The notes under the pieces were generated by a model. It did no database searches. It was given only the letters and a program-made list of their open reading frames with translations, and was not told the origin of the DNA. 64,000 nt of DNA from Rhodanobacteraceae bacterium (lineage in GTDB: Bacteria; Pseudomonadota; Gammaproteobacteria; Xanthomonadales; Rhodanobacteraceae): NCBI GenBank assembly GCA_016790075.1, contig JAEUPP010000079.1:145885-209884 (forward strand). Reading direction: 5' to 3'. Positions within the stretch are counted from its first letter, which is position 1. The number at the start of each line of letters is the position of its first letter. Below, one piece after another: positions 56,117-64,000 of the stretch. A program made the position numbers and the translations under genes.

Positions 56117-56689
56117 GTGCCCAATGATCTGACCACTGCTGAACTGAAGGACTGGTTGCGCCGTTCGCGCAACGGAGATCCGGGCGCCGAACACCGCATC
56201 GCCGAGGCGTTATACCCGTCGTTGAAGTCGATTGCGCAACGCTGCCTGCGGCCGCTGGCGCATCGCCTTTCGCTGCGGGCGACTGATCTGACCCACGAGG
56301 CCTATCTGCGCCTGGTTGACCAGCGTACCGACTGGCACGGGCGTGCGCACTTTCTCGGCATAGCGGCTCGTGTCACGCGGCGTGTGCTGATCGAGCTGAT
56401 TCGCGAACGCCAAGCGGAGAAGCGCGGTGCCGGTATCGATTTTGTCCGCCTGGAGCTGGAACCCGACCCCGGCACCGACATCGCGCAGGAAAGCCGTATT
56501 GACTGGCTGCAGCTGGAACAAGCGCTGCAGCAACTGGAAGGGCGAGATCCGATTGCCGGCCGGGTTGTCGAGTTGCGCTACTTTGGCGGGCTCAATAACG
56601 ACGAAGTCGCCGACGTGCTCGACATCGGTGTGGCTACCGTCGTACGCCACTGGAAGTTCGCCAGAGCCTGGCTGCACCGGCGTTTGTAG
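56117..56689 (+). CDS. ECF sigma factor
   Basis: A 190-residue ECF-type sigma factor. Region 2 (ATDLTHEAYLRLVDQRTDWH, FLGIAARVTRRVLIELIRER) and region 4 (VVELRYFGGLNNDEVADVLD with a helix-turn-helix ending ATVVRHWKFARAWLHRRL) are both visible. The start is a GTG. It precedes a Ser/Thr kinase gene by about 40 bases. Sigma factors of this ECF group typically lack a classical anti-sigma gene and sit beside such kinases, which are thought to control them. Confidence 0.88.
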   Translation: MPNDLTTAELKDWLRRSRNGDPGAEHRIAEALYPSLKSIAQRCLRPLAHRLSLRATDLTHEAYLRLVDQRTDWHGRAHFLGIAARVTRRVLIELIRERQAEKRGAGIDFVRLELEPDPGTDIAQESRIDWLQLEQALQQLEGRDPIAGRVVELRYFGGLNNDEVADVLDIGVATVVRHWKFARAWLHRRL

Positions 56690-56730
56690 CGGCCTTGCCA
56701 GCCCGTCAATGCCCCAAGGACTTTGTACCC

Positions 56731-59421
56731 GTGAGCACTACCTTTTCCACCCGGCAGTGGCAGCGCCTTCAGTCGCTGTTCGAGCAGGCCGAACAGCTGG
56801 ACACCGCAGCGGCAGCCGCCTTCATCGCGGCACATCGCGGCGAGGATGAGCGCGTTGCCGATGCACTCGCCTCCATGCTTTCGGCCAACCGGCAATGGGC
56901 CCGCCGTACTGATGCCGCGGTCGCCGCACTCAGCCTGGCGGCAACGCCCTCGGCGAGCGGAACGCGGCTGGGTGCATTCGAGCTGCTGGAGGAAATCGGC
57001 CGGGGCGGCATGGGTGTGGTGTACCGCGGCGAACGTGGCGACGGCCGCGTGCAGCAGGAAGTCGCTATCAAGATCCTGCATACCGGCGGCCTGGATGAGC
57101 ACACCCGGGCACGTTTTCAGCGCGAACGCGAAATCCTCGCCGGGTTTGACCATCCCGGCATTGCCCGCCTGCTGGATGCGGGCGAGAGCAGCCGCGGCGA
57201 GCCTTACTACGTCATGGAGTATCTGCGTGGCCTGCCGGTCGATGCGCATTGCGACCGCTATCGCCTGAGCATAGCCGAGCGCCTGCGCCTGTTACGCAAG
57301 ATCTGCGATGCAGTGCAGTACGCACATTCCAAGCTGATCCTTCATCGCGACATCAAGCCCAGCAATATCCTTGTCGACGAACACGGTGTTCCCAAACTCA
57401 TCGACTTCGGCATAGCCAAGCCGCTGGGCAGCAGCGACACGCTTGAGGTACAACAGACCATCGATCAGCAGCGTTACTTTTCGCTTGCAAACGCCGCCCC
57501 CGAACAGATCCGCGGCGGCGTGGTATCAGTAACCTGCGATGTCTATCAGCTGGGCGCACTGCTGCACGAACTCGTTTGCGGCAGCCCGCTGTTTGCACTT
57601 GCCGGTACAACGGTGTCGGAGCTGGAGCGCAAGATCCTCAACGTCGTTCCGGACGCGCCCAGCCAGATCGCTGAATCAGCCGCCGAAGCAGTATTGCAGG
57701 CACGGCGCACGGGTTCTGCCAAGGCACTCGCAGCCCGCCTGCGTGGTGACATTGACGTCATCGTGCAGCGCGCCGTGCGCAAGGAGCCGGAACAACGTTA
57801 TGCCTCGGTAGAGCAGCTGGCGCAGGATATCGACCACCATCTGCAGGACAGGCCGATACGTGGCAGACAGGGCGACCGGCGCTACCGGTTTGCGCGTTTT
57901 GTCCGACGTAACCGGCGCGCCATCGCCGCCACCGGGGCCATCGTTGCCGCGGTCATTGCTTTCGCGATAACCCTGCTGCACCAGGTGAACCAGACTGCGG
58001 CCGAACGTGATCGCGCGGTCAATGCGAGCCGCAGCGCCGAGGCCGTGACCGAGTTCCTGTTGACCGTGTTTCGTTCCGGCGATCCCGCCGTCGCCAAGAA
58101 AGCCGACCTGCCTATCGGTCAGGCCTTGGCCCATGCACAAAAAACCCTCGACACGAAACTCGCCGACGAGCCGGCTATCCGCGCCCGTATCAGCGGCGCC
58201 CTGGCGACGATCTACAACAGCCTTGGCGAATTCCGCACCGCCGCGCAGCTGAGTACGCAGTCGCTGGCGCTGCTCGAGACGACGCCGGGCATAGAACCCG
58301 AGGCGCTGCTCGCCGAACTGCGGCAGAACATCGACATCCTGCTCAGTGATTCCCAGTTCGACAAGCTGCAGCCGCAGCTGGACAAGCTGCAGGCGCTGGA
58401 GGCGAAGCTGCGGCCCGGCCAGCCGCTGCACTGGCGCACACGATTGCTCGCAGCAACCGTGCACTGGCAGACCGACATCAAAGAAGCCTGCCGCCAGGCG
58501 GAGACGCTAGTCGATGAAACGCTGGCTTCTGCCGAAGCCGATCCGGAAGCGTTTGTACGTACCCTGCTCTATACCAGCCGCACCTGTCGTGTCGGCGGCG
58601 AGGCCGGTTCCGCGCGCACGCTCGAACGTGTTGTGCAAGCCACCGATCTTGTACGCCGCCGCATGGACGCGGACGAAGTCATCTTGCTGGACCTGCGCTT
58701 AGCCCAGGCGACTTCGCTGCGGCGGCTGCGCCGCAATGACGAAGCGATCCCAATGATCGAAGAAGTCGCGCGCGAAAGTGCGCGTATATACGGCGAAAAT
58801 TCGCTGTCCGAAGCCAATGCCCTGCTGATCGCAGGCGGCGCCTACAACACCACCTACAACTTCGCGGCCGCCCTGAAAGTGCTGCAGCGCGCGGAGGCCA
58901 TCTACGCACATATCCATCGCGACGCGCCCAATGGTGATATCGCCGTTGTCGCCTTTCAGCTCGGCACGGCTTACGACTACGGCAAGATCGACGCCGAAGC
59001 CGCACTGAAGTGGTATGCAAAAGCCTATGAAGTTGGCCAGATCGCATTCGGTGTGGAGTCCGGCAATGTCGGTGCGTTTGCGGCGGATTACGGCACCTTG
59101 CTGCGCCGGCGCGGCGATTTCACAGCGGCCGAACCGGTGCTGCGCAAAGCTGCCCGGATCACGCCGCTGGACAGCCCCATCGGCAACGGTTTTATGTCAC
59201 GCCTGAACCTCGGCATCGTGCTCGCTCAGCGTGGGCAATGGGATGAGGTCCGCACGCTCGTGGCCGAATGCGAAAAGGCCGACGCCGAGTTCCGCGAAGA
59301 TCCGGAATTCAAGGCTGACTGGGAGGCATTGCGCACGGCGCTGGCCCAGCAGAATCGCAAAGAAACAACACGATCCGCAGCCCCTCGCAATCCTCCCGGC
59401 GGTGGCGCGCAAAAAAATTGA
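56731..59421 (+). CDS. Ser/Thr protein kinase with TPR-like C-terminal domain
   Basis: An 896-residue protein starting at a GTG (MSTTFSTRQWQRLQ; AAGGAC about 11 bases upstream). The Hanks-type kinase domain (about 85-360) has GRGGMGVVYRG, VAIKIL, the catalytic loop HRDIKPSNIL and DFG. One membrane helix (RAIAATGAIVAAVIAFAITLL, near 400-420) is followed by a long helical TPR-like extracytoplasmic region to about 880. It is probably cotranscribed with the upstream ECF sigma factor and likely regulates it by phosphorylation. The ligand of the outer domain is unknown. Confidence 0.92.
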   Translation: MSTTFSTRQWQRLQSLFEQAEQLDTAAAAAFIAAHRGEDERVADALASMLSANRQWARRTDAAVAALSLAATPSASGTRLGAFELLEEIGRGGMGVVYRGERGDGRVQQEVAIKILHTGGLDEHTRARFQREREILAGFDHPGIARLLDAGESSRGEPYYVMEYLRGLPVDAHCDRYRLSIAERLRLLRKICDAVQYAHSKLILHRDIKPSNILVDEHGVPKLIDFGIAKPLGSSDTLEVQQTIDQQRYFSLANAAPEQIRGGVVSVTCDVYQLGALLHELVCGSPLFALAGTTVSELERKILNVVPDAPSQIAESAAEAVLQARRTGSAKALAARLRGDIDVIVQRAVRKEPEQRYASVEQLAQDIDHHLQDRPIRGRQGDRRYRFARFVRRNRRAIAATGAIVAAVIAFAITLLHQVNQTAAERDRAVNASRSAEAVTEFLLTVFRSGDPAVAKKADLPIGQALAHAQKTLDTKLADEPAIRARISGALATIYNSLGEFRTAAQLSTQSLALLETTPGIEPEALLAELRQNIDILLSDSQFDKLQPQLDKLQALEAKLRPGQPLHWRTRLLAATVHWQTDIKEACRQAETLVDETLASAEADPEAFVRTLLYTSRTCRVGGEAGSARTLERVVQATDLVRRRMDADEVILLDLRLAQATSLRRLRRNDEAIPMIEEVARESARIYGENSLSEANALLIAGGAYNTTYNFAAALKVLQRAEAIYAHIHRDAPNGDIAVVAFQLGTAYDYGKIDAEAALKWYAKAYEVGQIAFGVESGNVGAFAADYGTLLRRRGDFTAAEPVLRKAARITPLDSPIGNGFMSRLNLGIVLAQRGQWDEVRTLVAECEKADAEFREDPEFKADWEALRTALAQQNRKETTRSAAPRNPPGGGAQKN

Positions 59422-59522
59422 TCGAGTACAGCGCTGGAACACGCGTCCTTGCCTACCAGCCCGGGCCCTCTCTTGAAGTCCCCAGGGCTCGCATTACCAC
59501 AGGCGCTATCTTCGAGGACGTT

Positions 59523-62500
59523 ATGCAGGACTCACACGACATTTACCCGGCACCCTGCCGGGCAGCGGGCTTTTCGCCTCCGCCGCTAACCCTTATCCCC
59601 GCAAACTCCCGGCGTGGGTTTGTTGCGGGGCTGCTGTTGCCTGCTCTCGCAGCGCTGTTGATGCCGCTGTCGTGGAGTCCAAAGACCCAAGCGCAGACCT
59701 CGCCGGTACTACCCAACGATTTCTGCTTTTCCTACCAGAACCTCTGGCAGTGCTACCCCAGCATGCCGCAGGCCATGGCCGGCATGAAGGCAGCGCTGCC
59801 CGCCAGCTACCGCAACGTCATTTTCCCCAAGACGCCCTATCCTACCGGCCAGATCGCCTGGGACACCGGCCTGGAAGAGTGGCGAGTCGATTTCTACGTA
59901 CCGGATCAGCCGCCAGAACACACGTTTCCGCGAGGCTATTACCAGGGCTGGCGCGGCGCTCCGGATGTCTGCCCATCGGCGGGCGACCCCCTGTACCCGC
60001 ACCTGTGCAAGACCGAAGACGGTGCGACAGAAGCGTTGTATGGGTACATGGTCAATACCTACCCACAATGCACCCACGTCCGCCTTAACTATGCCAATTC
60101 GTGGGCAAGTCCGTTCGCCCGGATCAGTGCCTACAACTGGACCAGCCGCTACGGGGTTATCAGCTACACCAATCCCAACCTGCCGCCTGCCGGCAACCGG
60201 AAATACGAATACACGGTGCAGTGTCCGGGATGGAATCCGCCTGGCCCGGTGACACGAGAGATCAATCTGAGTTCGCAGCAGACCTTCCTGTGCCCGGAGG
60301 ATTTCAAGCCGGTTGAAGGGTATGGCGCCGCACAATATTCCAACGGCGGCGCATTGCCGATCATCAGTAGGGCACTGTGCCGCGCCGGGACGATGCCATA
60401 TATCGTCTACAAGGAACGCCAGACCGCAAGCTGCCCAGCGGGCAACTCGCCTGGTCCCTGCCATCCGGCGACTGGCGACAAATCACGCAACGAAGTCGAT
60501 TTCGCGTTTGCTGGCGTAGCATTCACGCGCTACTACCACTCGCTGCACCAGACCGGAACCATACCGGCATTCGCACCGGGCTGGACGCATACCTTCAGCG
60601 ACCGCGTGCTCGATGGCGGCTCGACCAATATGCGCATTATCCGCAGCGACGGCAATGTCGAGTATTTCCTGCCGCTGGGCAATAACGAGTACAAGTCCAG
60701 CCAGACCACGCGCAAGAAGCTGGTCAAGCTCAGCGACGGCTACCGCATTTACGACGAAACCGGCAAAGTGCTTTTTTTCAATACCGCCGGCCGCCTCGTA
60801 CGACAGGAACGCTCGCTGTCTGGCTTGCTGGCTATTGATTTCAGCTACGACGGCGACAAGCTGGTACGCGCGCAGGATCAATCTGGCCGCACACTGCACT
60901 TTGTATACACCGATGGGCGCCTGTCCAGCATCACCTTGCCGGACGGCCGGGTGGTCGAATATCACTACGATGCCAGCACCAACTTCGAGCGGGCTACTTA
61001 TCCCGATGGCAGCAGCAAGCGGTATCACTACAACGAGGCCGGACTGTCGCTGGCCAACGATCCCCATGCACTGACCGGCATCACGACGGAAAATGGGCTG
61101 CGCTACTCGACCTACGGCTACAACATCAACGGCCGCGTGACGCTGAGCCAGCGGCACAAGGGCGACGGAACCTTCGTCGAGAAAACGACGGTCGACTATT
61201 CCAACCCGCAGCAGCCGGTGGCAACCCTGCCGTATGGTGAAGTCGTCACCTATAACCTGACGCCCGAGCGCGCGTATACGCGCATCACCGGAATGACCAG
61301 CAGCCGTGGTAGCTACTATGCCAATTACACGGGTAGCGGATCGGGGGCAACACTGGTCGGATACACCGGCGGCCGGACCACGCGCTACGTCTTTACCGAG
61401 AGCTATGAAAGCGAACGCTACGAAGCCTATGGCACGCCCGACGAACGCAAGTTTGTGACGGTGCGCGACCCTGCCTACCGCACGACCTCGCGGGAGATCC
61501 AGACCAAGTCGGGTACCAGCTATGTCACCAAACAACGCCATAGCTATACCTACAACAGCCGCGGGCAGATGCTGACGGCCAGCATTACCGATCCCGCCAG
61601 CTCGGCCTCCCGTACGACCACACTGGCCTATTGCGAACAGACCGATGTCAGCGCCGGCAGCTGTCCGCTGGTCGGTTTGCTCAAGTCCGTCGACGGTCCG
61701 CGCAGTGATGTCGTGGATGTCACGACGTTTGCCTACCGTGCCGCCGACGAAGCCAGCTGTGCCAGTTCGCCCTTGACCTGCCAGTACCGCAAGGGCGACT
61801 TATGGACAGTCACCAATGCACTGGGTCATGCGACGGAAGTCCTCAAGCTGGACGCCAGCGGCCGGCCACAAAGCGTCCGGGACGCCAACGGTGTGCTGAC
61901 CGATTTTGAATATGACATGCGCGGCCGCCTTACCGCACGCAAGCAGCGCGGGGCCGATAACAGCGGTGAATCCGACGACCGCATTCTCGGCATCGAGTAC
62001 TGGCCTACCGGCCTGGTCAAGCAGATCACCCAGCCCGATGGCTCGTATACCGCCTATGACTATGACGATGCACATCGCCTGACGTCGATCCGCGACAACG
62101 CCGGCAACCGCATCGAGTACACGCTGAGCACCGCTAGCCAGCGCATCAAGCAAGAAACCAAAGACCCCAACGGTGTGCTGAAGCACAGCCTGAGTCGCAC
62201 CTACACCACGCTGGATCAGCTGCAAAGCCAGATCGATGCCTATGGTCGCGCGACTACCTTCAGCTACGACGTCAATGAAAACCCGGACCGCGCTACCGAT
62301 GCACTGAGCCGCATCTCCGACAGTGATCATGACGGCCTGGATCGCCTCAAGCGCGTGTTGCAGGACGTCAGCGGTATCGCCGCTGAAACCACGCTCGGTT
62401 ATGACGCGCTGGACAATGTAACTCGCGTGACTGATCCCAAAGGACTGGACACGCTCTATACCTACAACGGCCTAGGCGATCAGACCCAGCTGCAAAGTCC

Positions 62501-64000
62501 GGATACGGGCACGACCACGTATAGCTACGACGAAGCCGGCAACCTGGCCAGCCGCATCGATGCCAACGGCAAGTCCATCAGCTACCGCTATGACGCGCTG
62601 AACCGGCTCAAGATGGTCGACTATGCCGCTGCGGTGCCCGATGAAACATTCGCTTACGACGTTGCGATGGGCGACTGTCCTACGGGCGAGAATTTCAATA
62701 TCGGCCGCCTCGGCAAGATGAATGACGAAAGCGGCAGCACGACCTTCTGCTACAACCGCTTCGGTGATCTGGTGCGCAAGGTACAGCGCACCAGCAGCAA
62801 GACCTTTACCCTGCGCTGGAACTACGCGGCCACTGGTCGCCTGCAGTCGATGACCTATCCTGATGGCAGCGTGGTCGACTACGTCTACGACGTCCATGGC
62901 CGGGTCAGTGAAATCGGCGTGACGCCGCTGCGCAGCAGCCGCGAGGTGCTGATCAGCGCTATCGCTTATTACCCCTTCGGTCCCGTGGCCCAGTGGACCT
63001 TTGGCAATGGCCGCACACTGACCCGCAGCTATAACCTGAACTACCAGCCTTATTCGGTGCAGGACACTGCGGCAGGTGGTCTGAGCCTGGGTTACGAGTT
63101 CGACGCCGTCGGTAATCTCAAGCGCCTGCGCAATGCCGATCAGGCCGATCCACCGGCCCGCATTTACGACTACGACGGCCTCAATCGCCTGACTGAAGCC
63201 AAGGACGCGGCGAATGTCATCTGGCAGAACTACAGCTACGACAAGACCGGCAACCGCTTGAGTGCTGGCCTGACCACAGCCACAACCACGCAGAGCTGCC
63301 CCCAGGGACAGGGCGGCCCCTGCACCACCGGAACCCAACTGGTGTGGTCGTCGTTTGCCTATGCCTATGCCAACGGATCACATCATCTGCTGTCAGCCGG
63401 CGACGGCGCGCAGCGCAGCTACGATGCCGCGGGCAATCTGTCCACGGTCACGCCGGTAGCGCCGGTCACGCCGCGCGCCATGGTCTCGCGTAACTATGTA
63501 TACAACGAGGCGGGCCGCCTGGGTTCGGTCACCAGCACGGGCGTGTTGCAGGCCACATATCGCTACAACAGCTACGGCCAGCGCGTCTATCGCCAGACAC
63601 CGACCGGCACCGTGTACACGTTGTACGACCAGGCCGGACACTGGTTAGGCGACTACGATACCAACGGCGCTGCCTTGCAGCAGACGATCTGGCTCGGCGA
63701 TCTGCCAGTCGGCGTACAGGCCAGAATGCCTGGTGGCGCAACCCAGTTGCACTATATCGAAGCCGATATGCTGGGTACGCCGCGTGTCGTGATCAATCCG
63801 CAGCGCAATGTGGCGGTATGGCGCTGGGATCTGACCAGTGAAGCCTTTGGTGACAGCGAACCGAATCAGGATCCGGATGGTGACGGCAACTGGTTTGTGT
63901 TGGATATGCGGTTCCCGGGGCAGCGGTATGACGCGCCAAGTGGGCTGAACTACAACTACTTCCGTGACTATGAGGCGTTTACTGGGCGGTACTCGCAGAG
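59523..64000 (+). CDS. Rhs/YD-repeat protein, 3' end outside window
   Basis: An open frame of about 1492 codons running off the right edge, starting MQDSHDIYPAPCRAAGFSPP with GAGGA 8 bases upstream. A signal-like hydrophobic segment (GFVAGLLLPALAALLMPLSW) is followed by a Cys-containing N-terminal region, then YD repeats from about residue 400 (YNGLGDQTQLQSPDTGTTTY, YDALNRLKMV, YDKTGNRLS). It reaches the Rhs core end GQRYDAPSGLNYNYFRDYEA. In this family a variable, often toxic, C-terminal tip and an immunity gene follow; both would lie beyond the window. Confidence 0.93.
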   Translation, partial: MQDSHDIYPAPCRAAGFSPPPLTLIPANSRRGFVAGLLLPALAALLMPLSWSPKTQAQTSPVLPNDFCFSYQNLWQCYPSMPQAMAGMKAALPASYRNVIFPKTPYPTGQIAWDTGLEEWRVDFYVPDQPPEHTFPRGYYQGWRGAPDVCPSAGDPLYPHLCKTEDGATEALYGYMVNTYPQCTHVRLNYANSWASPFARISAYNWTSRYGVISYTNPNLPPAGNRKYEYTVQCPGWNPPGPVTREINLSSQQTFLCPEDFKPVEGYGAAQYSNGGALPIISRALCRAGTMPYIVYKERQTASCPAGNSPGPCHPATGDKSRNEVDFAFAGVAFTRYYHSLHQTGTIPAFAPGWTHTFSDRVLDGGSTNMRIIRSDGNVEYFLPLGNNEYKSSQTTRKKLVKLSDGYRIYDETGKVLFFNTAGRLVRQERSLSGLLAIDFSYDGDKLVRAQDQSGRTLHFVYTDGRLSSITLPDGRVVEYHYDASTNFERATYPDGSSKRYHYNEAGLSLANDPHALTGITTENGLRYSTYGYNINGRVTLSQRHKGDGTFVEKTTVDYSNPQQPVATLPYGEVVTYNLTPERAYTRITGMTSSRGSYYANYTGSGSGATLVGYTGGRTTRYVFTESYESERYEAYGTPDERKFVTVRDPAYRTTSREIQTKSGTSYVTKQRHSYTYNSRGQMLTASITDPASSASRTTTLAYCEQTDVSAGSCPLVGLLKSVDGPRSDVVDVTTFAYRAADEASCASSPLTCQYRKGDLWTVTNALGHATEVLKLDASGRPQSVRDANGVLTDFEYDMRGRLTARKQRGADNSGESDDRILGIEYWPTGLVKQITQPDGSYTAYDYDDAHRLTSIRDNAGNRIEYTLSTASQRIKQETKDPNGVLKHSLSRTYTTLDQLQSQIDAYGRATTFSYDVNENPDRATDALSRISDSDHDGLDRLKRVLQDVSGIAAETTLGYDALDNVTRVTDPKGLDTLYTYNGLGDQTQLQSPDTGTTTYSYDEAGNLASRIDANGKSISYRYDALNRLKMVDYAAAVPDETFAYDVAMGDCPTGENFNIGRLGKMNDESGSTTFCYNRFGDLVRKVQRTSSKTFTLRWNYAATGRLQSMTYPDGSVVDYVYDVHGRVSEIGVTPLRSSREVLISAIAYYPFGPVAQWTFGNGRTLTRSYNLNYQPYSVQDTAAGGLSLGYEFDAVGNLKRLRNADQADPPARIYDYDGLNRLTEAKDAANVIWQNYSYDKTGNRLSAGLTTATTTQSCPQGQGGPCTTGTQLVWSSFAYAYANGSHHLLSAGDGAQRSYDAAGNLSTVTPVAPVTPRAMVSRNYVYNEAGRLGSVTSTGVLQATYRYNSYGQRVYRQTPTGTVYTLYDQAGHWLGDYDTNGAALQQTIWLGDLPVGVQARMPGGATQLHYIEADMLGTPRVVINPQRNVAVWRWDLTSEAFGDSEPNQDPDGDGNWFVLDMRFPGQRYDAPSGLNYNYFRDYEAFTGRYSQ

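Overview
The window is GC-rich chromosomal DNA of a Gram-negative bacterium. TonB-dependent uptake, a dfp-dut-algC cluster, NtrBC/PII nitrogen control, Rhs/YD proteins, and an ECF sigma factor paired with a TPR-kinase point to a gammaproteobacterium, most plausibly of the Lysobacterales/Xanthomonadales (inferred from family content, not from a marker gene).

Regions: 0-3.4 kb holds the 3' part of rtcA facing a two-gene caspase/alpha-beta-hydrolase operon. 3.6-14.5 kb is a coherent 3-hydroxybutyrate locus: a lipoprotein 3HB-oligomer hydrolase, 3HB dehydrogenase, a CrbSR-like two-component pair, a TonB receptor and a GntP permease. 14.6-16.4 kb carries an EamA exporter and an AraC regulator.

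16.4-31.4 kb is the most interesting part. It is a minus-strand run of closely spaced or overlapping genes: a tetrapyrrole-methylase-superfamily enzyme with the residues of borosin backbone N-methyltransferases, a GNAT acetyltransferase, a 94-residue peptide that looks like a split-borosin precursor, a membrane diguanylate cyclase, and a 3787-residue NRPS (C-A-T-C-A[MT]-T-C-A-T-TE). The A1 and A3 specificity codes read as Gly and Ser, and the middle module carries an embedded methyltransferase. The locus therefore encodes two independent routes to backbone N-methylated peptides, one ribosomal and one non-ribosomal. The NRPS and its immediate upstream genes look less GC-rich than the flanks.

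31.8-38.2 kb: a LysR regulator, then a nitrogen-assimilation group read leftwards (glnA, TorF-type porin, glnK, amtB). A near-perfect sigma-54 promoter and a perfect NtrC palindrome lie upstream of glnA; ntrB and ntrC themselves are at 46.1-48.5 kb. 38.2-45.1 kb: algC, dut, coaBC (leftward), radC, an HD-like protein and folE with a possible structured leader.

49-55.5 kb: a CadC-like membrane regulator diverges from three tandem paralogous secreted proteins. 56.1-64 kb: an ECF sigma factor, a Ser/Thr kinase with a TPR-like C-terminal part, and the 5' part of a large Rhs/YD-repeat protein that runs off the window. Intergenic regions carry several repeat types: REP-like palindromes, an 18-bp tandem repeat, a 42-bp duplicated unit and a 72-bp duplicated unit.
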